DNA of 64,000 nucleotides from Tenebrio molitor (lineage: Eukaryota > Arthropoda > Insecta > Coleoptera > Tenebrionidae), in contig NC_091046.1 of the NCBI RefSeq assembly GCF_963966145.1, positions 46,748,001 to 46,812,000 of the forward strand, in the 5' to 3' direction. The notes beneath the pieces were generated by a model. It was not told the DNA's origin and did no database searches. It was given only the letters and a program-made list of their open reading frames with translations. Position 1 is the stretch's first letter. The number at the start of each line of letters is the position of its first letter. The position numbers were made by a program, and so were the translations under genes. Below, one piece after another: positions 12,501-22,700 of the stretch.

Positions 12501-14627
12501 ACGGATTCGTTACTTAAAATTGTTTTCTTGTAACTAAACATATTAAACATGACTGATTTGCATTCGACAATTCTAGAAAAATCAAAATTTTCATTTAAAT
12601 GTTTCTTATCATTTCAATATTTGTGTGAAAAAACGCCGATTTTAGTATTCTATAATTGCTAATTATAGAATAATAGAACAGACACCGATAATGAGATAAC
12701 AATACAAAAAATCTACGTTCAATGACATTTCATCATTACTCAGCTATTTTCCTAAATTCAGGTTTTTGTTAAATTAAAACAATAATTTTAAAAATATTTT
12801 CTCCATGCAGCACCATAATAATTACGTAAATTTTGTAAAACTTCTATGTTACAACTTGACCTCGACGGAACTTATCAATCACTCGGTATATGGAAACCTT
12901 CGCTACAATCTTCGCCGGGGAACAAATGATTTTTATCACTTTGATAAAAATCGGTGAAATTCATCTTATCGGACTTTCTATTTTATGCTTTGTCAAACAA
13001 CAAATTACGCCTCGGAAACAAATTATCTCCAATAACCTCATATTTGATAAATACTACCGAATGTTCCAATTTACTAAGAAATAATCATTGAAGGTGATAA
13101 GTACAATAATATGTAATAAATTATTATGAACCTTTTTATTTGTATCCAGCGAATCATTACATTAACTCCTTTTCAAATAAACTAATAAAAAATAACTCCA
13201 TCCCTTTGAACTTTCTCCCTTCATGTTTCCATATTTTTTCCTTTTTAATGTTAGCATTTCGTTTCTTAGCTAGTTTAGGTCTATCAAAAATATTGCAAGA
13301 GAGTGATCGTCGATAACATGTTTCATAAATCGCATGTTGCGACTTCAATCAAGGTCTTGCAGAAGATGCACTTGTTGCATCCTCAGAAACGACATAAAAC
13401 AGGAGATAAAACGCTAAACCTATAAAAAATATTTGCCCGCACTTGTACTGCTTTTTTTGTAAACACAGTTAACAAAAGAAAATAGTCGACAACACCTGAA
13501 AGAAATTACGAAATCAATATGCCACATAAATAAACTTGACGCGATTTATCAGTTCCAAGTGTGACTCACCGATAAACGTATTTACAAATAACTGTGTTTA
13601 TTCGTTTGGATTTTATGACGGCTCAAGCGAGAGAATTTCATGATTAGTGGAGTTGTAAAGATAAACAACACGCTCTGTTTGGACAGATTACGGAAAATAA
13701 ACGTCAAATTTGACAGCAGGAGAATTGACCAATGAAAACTGAGATTTTCGAAAATTGGCCAATCACGTGGTGGTCGGAAACGTCATTTGTCAACTCACCC
13801 TCTTTGGGGGGCTGGGTCCTGCTGAGGGGGTCGAACTGCAGGATGACACTCTCCCTGCACTTCGGTTCGGGCTCCTGGCGCGGCTTGGCCACTATCGTGT
13901 GGTTCTCGTAGAGCGAATTCCTGATTTCTATCGACAAGTCGCTCACGTTGGAATTGACGTCGAAACTCCGCGACTCGTCCTTGACGATCTCCACGTCGTT
14001 GTAGATGTTCTCCACTTTACTGACCGGGTCGTAGAACTTCCACGAGCCAGACCTGGACAGGTCCGAATCACTGTTCGAATAAACTGGAAACACACTCTCA
14101 TAATTCTGGTAGCTGCCTACGTTCGAGTGCTCCGAGTTGCTGGTGCTGCCCGAGACAGACGGCGGGGCGTCGTAGATGACGTCCTGGGGGAGCGGCGGTG
14201 GCGGGTGGGCCGGCGGCGGCGCGCTGAACTCGTCGTCCACGTTGTTGTAGATGCTCGAGTTGCAGCTGAGGGGCGACTGGAAGCTGATCGAGTTGAAGAT
14301 GTCCAAGGTGTCGGAGAAGTCGTCGGGCTCGGACTCGGGCCCTGGGGGGACCTCCTGGTGGTACGAGTTGAAGCGCTTGGTGATCCTGCGGACGCTCTGT
14401 CTGGTCCCCTCGATCACCGCCTTCTTCTTGTCCTGCACGAGGCCCCCGATGTCTCCGGCGATTTGTTTGGAGGCGTTGCTGAGGGAGCGGACGCGCCGCG
14501 AGAACGTGTTGGACTGCTCATCGGGGGAGTCGGGTTTGACCTTGGGGGCGGCTTTGCGAGGCGTCGGGACCGGTTTCTTCAGGTCGGGGGGCTGGTTCTG
14601 CCGGGGGGCGGGAATCGGGACGCTCAT
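6557..14627 (-). CDS. RhoGAP15B: ARAP-family RhoGAP with PH and RA domains, no ArfGAP
   Basis: Eleven exons in transcript order: 14627-13799, 10852-10243, 9222-9029, 8800-8565, 8423-8300, 8248-8036, 7984-7797, 7743-7492, 7281-7147, 7095-6877 and 6826-6557. All phases match, giving 1089 aa. Residues 1-400 are disordered and proline-rich, starting MSVPIPAPRQ. PH1 is about 411-530 (KKGMLYKVQGG...GRWCVLQ). PH2 is about 536-625 (MGWAYLREG...LFYAVD). RhoGAP is about 650-820, with GIYRRPG and the likely arginine finger at Arg673. An RA domain is about 860-945, followed by a last PH-like region. The order matches the C-terminal half of vertebrate ARAPs. The SAM, ArfGAP and ankyrin parts are missing, as I recall for fly RhoGAP15B. 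It likely turns off Rho GTPases at phosphoinositide-rich membrane. The gene name rests on family memory. Confidence 0.86.
8821..8841. repeat. ATT trinucleotide microsatellite
   Basis: About seven ATT units in the intron just upstream of the PH2 exon of the RhoGAP gene. Confidence 0.8.
10853..13798 (-). other. RhoGAP gene intron 1
   Basis: A 2.9-kb AT-rich intron between the disordered N-terminal exon and the PH exon. The donor is GAGG|GTGAGTTG and the acceptor is CCTTTGCAG|AGG on the minus strand. No nested gene or recognisable transposon was seen. Confidence 0.7.
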
Positions 14628-16643
14628 GCTTGCGGTTTGGGGGACAAGTGCATAGCTACGACGGGGTAATTACACTGTTACCTGTTACACCGTGTTCATT
14701 ACACTCTTATCGCACAACTGTGAGAGATAAAAGCGGAGAGCTAATGATGGGCATGACTGAACCGTCGGAACGAAACACAAAGAATAACAATGTCGGACGA
14801 TGCAAACACAAACACGTCCGACGCGCACCGACACACAACTCTTAGTACAACTCCGCGAGAAGTCGAGAACTGGAGGAATTCTGTTTTTATGACGCATAAA
14901 ATAATCACTTTCAACACTGTCTCAATTATGACAGTTTGACAGTTTCACGACCAACGATCTATCACTCTCCGACCACAGTCAACTGAAAAAGAAAGACTGA
15001 GATGGCAAATACGTCATGTGACACAAGACTTTCGGGTAGGCTCGCCATTGGCGTGCATGACTAATGTTTCGCGAATGGTGGGGGAACAGACTGGTAAATC
15101 ATCTCCTAGCTCGGATTCCCTTTGTGTTTGATAGTGTGAAAGTGATAGCAAAGAAAAAAGTATGACCTTGTGTCGTGATCTTTCCGTTTTGCTTGGTGCA
15201 CATCGAATGCATGTGTTTTTATGATCGTACTGCACCAACGTGTCATTCGGTACAATGGCGGTTATGGAAATAGGTTTATTGGCCTGGTACAGGTACCAGT
15301 TTTTTTTGACTGTTTGATACCTCGTGCAGAAATTTCAAAGAACACAATGAATAACGGAGCTTCTAACCAAAATTTTTCACCGCATTAATATGCAGATTAA
15401 TTCAACTTGTCGTATTTATCTCTTTCAAACGTTTATCTTTCATTTTTCTCGGTAACATTCTTTAAATGTGAATATAATTACAAGAAACGAGTATGGCATC
15501 CCACGTCCTTGAAGTTCATCGATTACATTCACTGTGAAAATGATTTAATTATTAATTAAAAAACGCAACAAATAACAATGAGGACTTTGGAAAGAGTTTC
15601 TTGTAGAAGGAGGAATTAAAACATGTATTAAGAAGTGTCGATGAACTTTGAGAGAAATACAGAATACACTCTTTATTCATCCATCCGTATTTTCTCACAG
15701 ACCGTTACGTTTTTATGGTTAAAACATATTTATGTACATTTTATATCGTGTGAAATGTTGCAAATTGTTCTGCACAAGAAAATAGCTTCTAGATGTTGGT
15801 AGGTATTACATATTAAGATTTGGCCAAAAAACCTAATCATTTGTTTTATTTGGTTCGGTACCAAACATATGACACTATCAAAGCGTCTAATTCAAATGTT
15901 CTAAGGTTTTCAAGTTGATGTTGTTGCAGACGTAATTGTGTTGTATTTGTAAAAGATATTATGAGAGTGATCAATAAAAAAGGTGTTTATTTGGATAAGA
16001 AAATTTTGAGATGATCAAATGTCAACGACTTCATTCGATATGGTTCTTAAGACATAACGCTAAAAGTTAATTGCTTCTCCATCAGAGTTAATTTATTTAT
16101 TATTTTTGCTAATGGAAAGCTTATTTATTTATTGCAATCGTAAACAAAGGAAAACAGTGAATAAAACAGGAAGTGTGGGCAGACAAGGACTTGTTATGAA
16201 AATGGAGAACATAAATAAATGCATTAATTAATTATTAATTGATGGCGGTTGCTATGAGCTACGAGAGTGGAAAGCTAATGTAAATGTCAAATTAAATCGA
16301 ATTGTATTTGTTTAGAAAGATAATTTCACGAGCCGCCCATGGTTAGAAAGTTGTGTCTAAAGCGCCGAAGTTATGCAACCAGTAATGTCAACTGTCAAAC
16401 GAAGCATGGTACCATTTAGGTTATTTGTAGTACATACGGTACCAAAATACCGGTTTGGAATGCAATATTAACAGTGTGTGATGGTCTCGGTTCTTTGGTA
16501 CTAAACACGTAGTACTCGTGTGGAGGGAGTTTTGACGTCGGTCCCTCTGTAGTTGTGATTGTTGATTATTGTGGAAGAGTTTGAAGTGAAGACAACTTGT
16601 GGTTTTGCTGGTTGATTTTATTGCCCCCCAAAATACGAAAAAA
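14628..16643. other. Divergent intergenic region, RhoGAP gene and Mvd
   Basis: Two kilobases separate the start codons of two genes transcribed away from each other, so both promoters should lie here. The part next to the RhoGAP start is relatively rich in short open frames. I could not place a TATA box or a 5' UTR exon with confidence. Confidence 0.45.
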
Positions 16644-18008
16644 ATGAAAATTGTTACAGGAATTGCCCCTGTAAACATTGCCGTCATAAAATATTGTAAG
16701 TTTAATTTATGGAGGTTTTTAATCGATTTTTTTTTATTGATAATTACCGTGTCTAGGGGGCAAAAGAGACGAACATTTGATTCTCCCAATAAACGACTCG
16801 ATCAGCGGTACCTTGTCGACGGACTTTGTAAGTTACAATTAGAAAAAAAAATGTACCCCAAATGGCATTTGTAGATGTGCGCCAAAACCACAGTGATGGC
16901 AAGCCCCACCTTCACCGAGAGCAAATTCTGGTTGAATAACAAGGAGACAGACTTCAACAACGAAAGGTTAAGCAACTGCCTGGCTGAAGGTGAGTGTTCA
17001 TTGAGATGCAAACAGCGCCAAAAATAACAATTTCAGTGACGAAACGCGCCGACCCCAAATGCGGTGACCTCCTCAAGTGGAAGCTGCACATCTGCTCTGA
17101 AAACAATTTCCCCACGGCCGCCGGTCTGGCGTCATCGGCGGCGGGGTACGCCTGTTTGGTGTCCACTCTAGCGGCCCTTTACCAAGTGGAGGGCGACATT
17201 TCTGCGATCGCGCGTCGGGGCTCGGGCAGCGCGTGTCGCAGCATTTACGGGGGCTTCGTCAGGTGGCACAAGGGGGTGGAGTCCGGGGGCGGGGACTCGA
17301 TCGCCACGCAGATAGTCCCGGCGACGCACTGGCCCCAAATGCGCGTCGTCGTCTTGGTGGTCAACGACGAACAAAAAAAATACAGCTCGACCAGCGGGAT
17401 GAAGCGGAGCGTGGAGACGTCGCAGTTTTTGGAGTTGAGGGCCGCCAAGGTTGTCCCCAAGAGGGTGGAGGAGATGGTTGGCGCGATCGAGCGGAAGGAC
17501 TTCGAAACTTTCGCGCGGGTCACCATGCAGGACTCCAACCAGTTCCACTCGGTCTGCTTGGACACGTATCCCCCATGTTTCTACATGAACGACGTGTCTA
17601 GAGCCGTCGTCGAGCTGGTCCACCTTTACAACGAGTACCGGGGGGCCACCAAAGTACTAGTTGCATGTTTTGTTAATCGATTTTTTGTCTTTTTTTCTTT
17701 TTCAGGTTGCGTACACGTTTGACGCAGGACCGAATGCGTGCTTGTATTTGTTAGAAGATGACGTAGATGAAGTAGTGACGCTAGTCAACGACATTTTTCC
17801 GTCAGTTTCAGATCCCCGTGAATATTTTAGGGGACTACCCCTCAACCTGAAAAATTCCGGGAGTTTACAGGAAGCGTTGAAACTGAAACCAAACTCGCCT
17901 GGGCTGCTGAAATACATTATTCACACCAAGATTGGTGATGGACCTAAAATCCTGACAAGTCCTTCAGAGCATTTGTTGACTGAAAATGGACTTCCAAAAA
18001 ATTTATAG
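16644..18008 (+). CDS. Mvd: Mevalonate diphosphate decarboxylase
   Basis: Five exons, 16644-16695, 16757-16827, 16875-16989, 17037-17653 and 17706-18008, encode 385 aa; all phases match. The human enzyme is about 400 aa. The protein opens with IAPVNIAVIKYWGKRDE, the diagnostic N-terminal motif. TAAGLASSAAGYA is the GHMP-kinase ATP-binding loop. SGSACRSIYGGFV and MNDVSRAVV are conserved, and TFDAGPNA near residue 290 carries the catalytic aspartate. The enzyme is cytosolic and turns mevalonate diphosphate plus ATP into isopentenyl diphosphate. In insects this pathway feeds juvenile hormone, dolichol and ubiquinone rather than sterols. The introns are 47-61 nt. AATAAA at 18116-18121 lies close to the convergent epsilon-subunit gene. 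I see no damage; this looks like a working gene. Confidence 0.97.
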
Positions 18009-18190
18009 GACAAGGAAAAAAGTTTTGGGGATATTTCTTTGTGGGAGGGTGAATCTTATTTGTACATTTTTTTGATATAATTTTTGGATGGTTTATTTTT
18101 TATCATTATTATTTAAATAAAACAATGGAAATACATTTCACATTTATTACTAGTAATTAACGTAAACACTTCTAAGGAACAGTTTAATGC

Positions 18191-18799
18191 TTAAGCATGG
18201 GGATCAGGTTTTTCTGAAAAATAAAGATTTTAAATTATTTTCAAATTAGACGATTGATTAAAGAAAAAAAAAAATGTCACAACTTTATGAACAAGGTCAT
18301 GCTAGTTCACCAATATCATGTTTTAGGCTACCGTTATTAGTACCAAAAAAATCAAGGAAAACATTAATCAATCATAAGTTAGTTATTTTAGAGCAAACTT
18401 TTCACACAACTTACAAAAACTTAATCGCGGGCATCTAGACGGGCGATGATAATAATTAAAAATTTGATCATTTGCACTATTGAAAAATACTCACTTTCTG
18501 GCTTTCCATCAATCCATCTGTTGACTTTTATGTGAGTTTGGTTCCTTTTTGCAGCGTCTGCACGAAACTCAGCTTTCAAAGCTTGCCTCAGCAGTCTCGC
18601 TGCTATAGTTGAGTAATTGATGTAGCTTCAAATACGATATTAATTAGTTTTGGACTAAAGTAATTGCAAAGATCAAGAAATTATGTAATGAAAAGAATGA
18701 CATAACCACACTTTTTTACAGACCCGGGTTGGGTGGTAAATTTACACAAAAGAATAAAAAAATTACTCACTTGAGGCCTGCTGCTCTCCACGCACTCAT
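18191..18799 (-). CDS. sun: Mitochondrial ATP synthase epsilon subunit
   Basis: Three small exons, 18799-18771, 18625-18495 and 18213-18191, encode 60 aa. Exons 1 and 3 are too short to show as open frames. The protein starts MSAWRAAGLNYINYST and continues with ALKAEFRADAAKR, then ends in a lysine/proline tail (KKPDPHA). This matches the F1 central-stalk epsilon subunit (human ATP5F1E, 51 aa, MVAYWRQAGLSYI...). The fly homologue is stunted. It sits at the foot of the rotor in the mitochondrial matrix. There is no cleavable presequence, as usual for this subunit. An AATAAA on this strand lies near 18145-18150. Mvd converges on it, with under 200 bp between the stop codons. Confidence 0.93.
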
Positions 18800-19738
18800 T
18801 ATAATGGATTAAACAGAAATATTACGCTAAAATTGTGTAACTTTTAATTTTTGGACACCACCGAAATAACGAAGAGTTGTCAACTGTCAGAATTTTAAAG
18901 ATGTCTGCTGCGCATGCTCCGCAAGATGGCGAGCTCATTTTTTGAAAAAATTAAATATTTTGGATGAGGTAAAAGAAAAACCGTTGTATAGACGAGTCAT
19001 TTTATTTTATCACAAATTTCTGCCAGTCTGCGTACGTGTTTACACAGATCCTTGATTGATTCTACAACTTAAGACGATAATGGAATGGTCAAAATAAATA
19101 GTCCGTAAAACTAAAGCTGCCACCGTATTAAATGAAATAATACTTAACATGGACATAAACTGCAGTAAAAAATACTTGGACGGCACTTACAGAGTTGTAA
19201 CGATAAAACAGGATATTCGTGGATTTTTTTTATACAAGTATATAAAAAGGCAAGAATAAATACTAAGTAAACGTATTAAGTAGCACGCGCTGTTCAAAAA
19301 ATGTCATCACAATAACGAAACCGTATAAAGTGTTTCTTTTAAATGCTATCATATTCTAACGAAAGTATAGAATCGGGTGTCACTTCAACTAGCTCAATTC
19401 CTATGTAATAATATTCGTAATATTTGTGTAACACACTTATGTAACATGAACTACAAACGTTGGATTCAACCTACGGGCGGAGTATTAAACATTTCCCTAC
19501 GAAAAAATCTCGGTACACATAAAAAACAGGAGATACGTATTGTTTGATCCTAAAATTTCAACAATTTGACACATTCTGAAACTTGTGGGGGATCGCGATC
19601 TCGAAATTCGAAAAATTTGCTAAAAACATCTTGATATTCAATTGTCTAATAGTTATTCAAGTCTTATATTCTTTGAAACACCGACTAATTATCTCTTTTT
19701 ATTGTTATGCTAATTTCTTTTGTGCTTCTGCCGCCAGT
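18800..19738. other. Intergenic between sun and the coiled-coil gene
   Basis: Contains the presumed sun promoter (an AAGATGGCG box near 18920) and the 3' end of the coiled-coil gene, whose minus-strand poly(A) signal lies at about 19697-19702. No further gene was seen. Confidence 0.55.
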
Positions 19739-22700
19739 TTACTTTCTGATGCGGTTGATTAGCTTCCTGAAGGACGCCGTCCACTTCGTACGGGTCAGTT
19801 TGGCACAGTCCGCTTCGTCCAGGGTTCCGTTCGGACTGAACTTCTCCTTCGGCGTGGCCGCGTTGCTCTTGTACTCCACGCACAGGTCCGACGAGAAACC
19901 CGAATCGCTTCCGAAACCTGCAAACACACCAATGTAGGATGGGAGAACCGCACAATGGCTAAGGTCAATGCTATTCCATTGTTGTCCAAAATGCGACAGC
20001 CTGCAATTGTACAAAAGAACTTGTCGAACGTTGTCAAGCGAATACCGACTTTAGGCAAGGTTTTTCACGAATTATTTAAAAACATCTCTTCTAAAATGCT
20101 CCACAAATAACTAGTTACTTCGTTGCGCCAACTTTGTTTTTAACGGCGTCAAGTTGCCAACGCTGACTTTTGACGCGTGCCAAAACTGAACGTACCCTTC
20201 CTGCTGATGCAGGCCGCCTGACTGGAGGAATCGTCGTGGTCCAGGTCGACGTCTTGATCTCTGAGACTCTGCGACGACGTGTCCGAAGTGTCGTCCACGT
20301 AAGTGATGGCCAATTCGGCGAAGGGCATGCTCAACGACGAGTATTCGCTCCTGTTGGGGGTGTCAAAGTGACAGTACCACTCGGAGAGCGCCTCGCCGTC
20401 CCCGTGGATCGGAGACGGGGGCGGCTTGATCATGTTCCTCACCTCGAGGAACGGCGTTTGCAGACAGCCCAACAGTTTGCGACTGGAATTCAACCAATTG
20501 TAAAATCTAAACCTAACCAACAAAAAAAATTATCATCTCGGGTACTTGTGACGGACGACGGATCAACTGACAGCTGTCATAAATTGCAAAAATGACAGGC
20601 GATAATCCGTCGCAAGGGTGAAACGAATGGAAAATGCGATGTACCGCTACAGTGACCTTCTGATGATATTTTTTTAGGGAAAAATAGGAAACCAGGCGTG
20701 TATGAATTGTGACAATTATGTTGTACGCAGCACGCCAGATTTCCGTTCAAAACAATTTAATTTTGACAATTACTCGTATCTGCGGCTGTTTTTCCTGTAT
20801 GTGGCTTTGGCGTACGAACACACTGAACATTTCTTGCAAGTGGCGAGGTGCTGGAGAGCTTTTTGGTATTGAGACGTCAACGGTTCGGTCTGGTTCTGGC
20901 ATTCCGTGAGCTGTCAACAAAACAAAAATGTCAGACGGTTCGATCGGGGCGACCTTGTCGCTGGTGGCTCTTTATCGTCACAAATGTTAATTATACGTTT
21001 TCTACCGGTGAGAAATGGAGTCGATTATTCGTTTAGACGCAAGGTCACCAAATTAGCGTGGGCGGTTTTCGGCAAGGTGAAAGACGTAATAAACTACGCG
21101 AAAAAACCTGTCCTGGCACACTTTTCCACATTTTTGACAAGGAAAGCGCTGCCATGGGTCATCGATTTAATTTTAGCCGACCGCGGATCGTTCCTCGACA
21201 ATTACTTACTTCACTTGTTTACGGAAAGTAACAGATTTGCAAACAAAGTACGATGAATCACAACAACAAGATTATCGTTGCAAATTCTAAAATTAATTTT
21301 GCACGCGTTAATCGCACAGTTATTGCGTCGATAGATTGCGAGATGCGTCGAAGAGAAGAGATACGAAACAAACCACAAACAAAATAAGATATTTCCACTT
21401 GACGTCGGGGAAATACCTCGGATAAGTGTTCACGGCGGGCTGCATTTGACACCAGCTAACTAGATTAGATTCAATGTGTCTGAAGCTTCCATTTTTTTAT
21501 TGCAAAATACAATTTGCAATGTTGCAGAACAGATTAATGAATAATTTAAATGGGCTTATCGAGATCGAAACAACAGAACAAGACGATAACATTTTAATAT
21601 TCAAAACGTAACGGGTAGCCCTAGTGTGGCAGAACAATGTTAACAGTGCCACCACCGTCGACTTTGAATTCTTATTAGTAACCTGGTTTAGTGAGTGATG
21701 ACGAATTAACACTGACGAAACCCCGTACGATGACTAATTGGATACTGCTCCTGAATTAATGGGGTTCATCGAGGTTGCGTCGATTAAAAGAAATAGAAAT
21801 CGCTCGTGGACAAGTCGAAACTATTGAACGACTGTTATTGGAACGGTTTGTGTGGACGACACGAGAAAAAACCGGAAAAATAAAAGAAATCCGCGTTTAC
21901 CGGAACAGAACACCGCAGACGAGACAAAAACCCCCGGAACTAAAACGCTTCCCAATGGAAAACGAACCAGTTGATCACGCCGCACGACAGTTCGATCGAG
22001 ATCTTCAATTTTTGGTCGAATCTGGTGCACCGCAAGGATCGACTTTTGGACCTTTGCTACTCGCGCTCGAATAAAATTTTCATTGCATTGGCGTTCTTCT
22101 CTGACACAACGGTGGTACCTTGAAAGAGAGATCGACGAGAACTCGGCGACAAAAGAAAAAAACAGCTCAGGATGTAACAGATTACCAAAACAGATATGCC
22201 CCAGAAATATTTCACAGAACAATCGCGTATCAGCTCGGTGAAAGCAATAATCGCATCTCGACGGTGTGACCCGCTTCCAGCCTTGCCCTTATTAACGTTT
22301 ATGTAACAAAAGAGCGCTCTGCATACTCTCATGCCTCGTCCTCTTTGGTAACACGTCGCGCGACTCGACTCGACTGACAAATTACCTGCTCCTCCAGGTT
22401 CTCGACGTGCTTGTTCCTCTGGTGCATCTGGTTCAGGTACTTCCTCATACCCTTGCGTTCCGCCTCGAGCGCCTCCTTTAGCTGGTCGTTCTGCCAAAAG
22501 ATCGCAACGTTAGCAACAATAAGGAAACGCCGAAGCGGTGAAAGCACGCGTCGTGATCGTTAGCAAAAATTATTTAATTGCTCCCGCGGCGGCCATTCCT
22601 CACCTCTCTTTCTAAGCTTTCTTTTTCGGACTTTATTCTGGTCATGTGATGAAACACTTCCTGACGCGCCCTTTCCAGTTTCCGACGTGTGTGTTCCGAT

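Noticed and set aside
13755..14669. 304-residue plus-strand frame rich in Val/Arg/Gly
   Set aside because: Shadow of the GC-rich first coding exon of the RhoGAP gene. The sense frame splices correctly into the PH exon, while this one has no partner.
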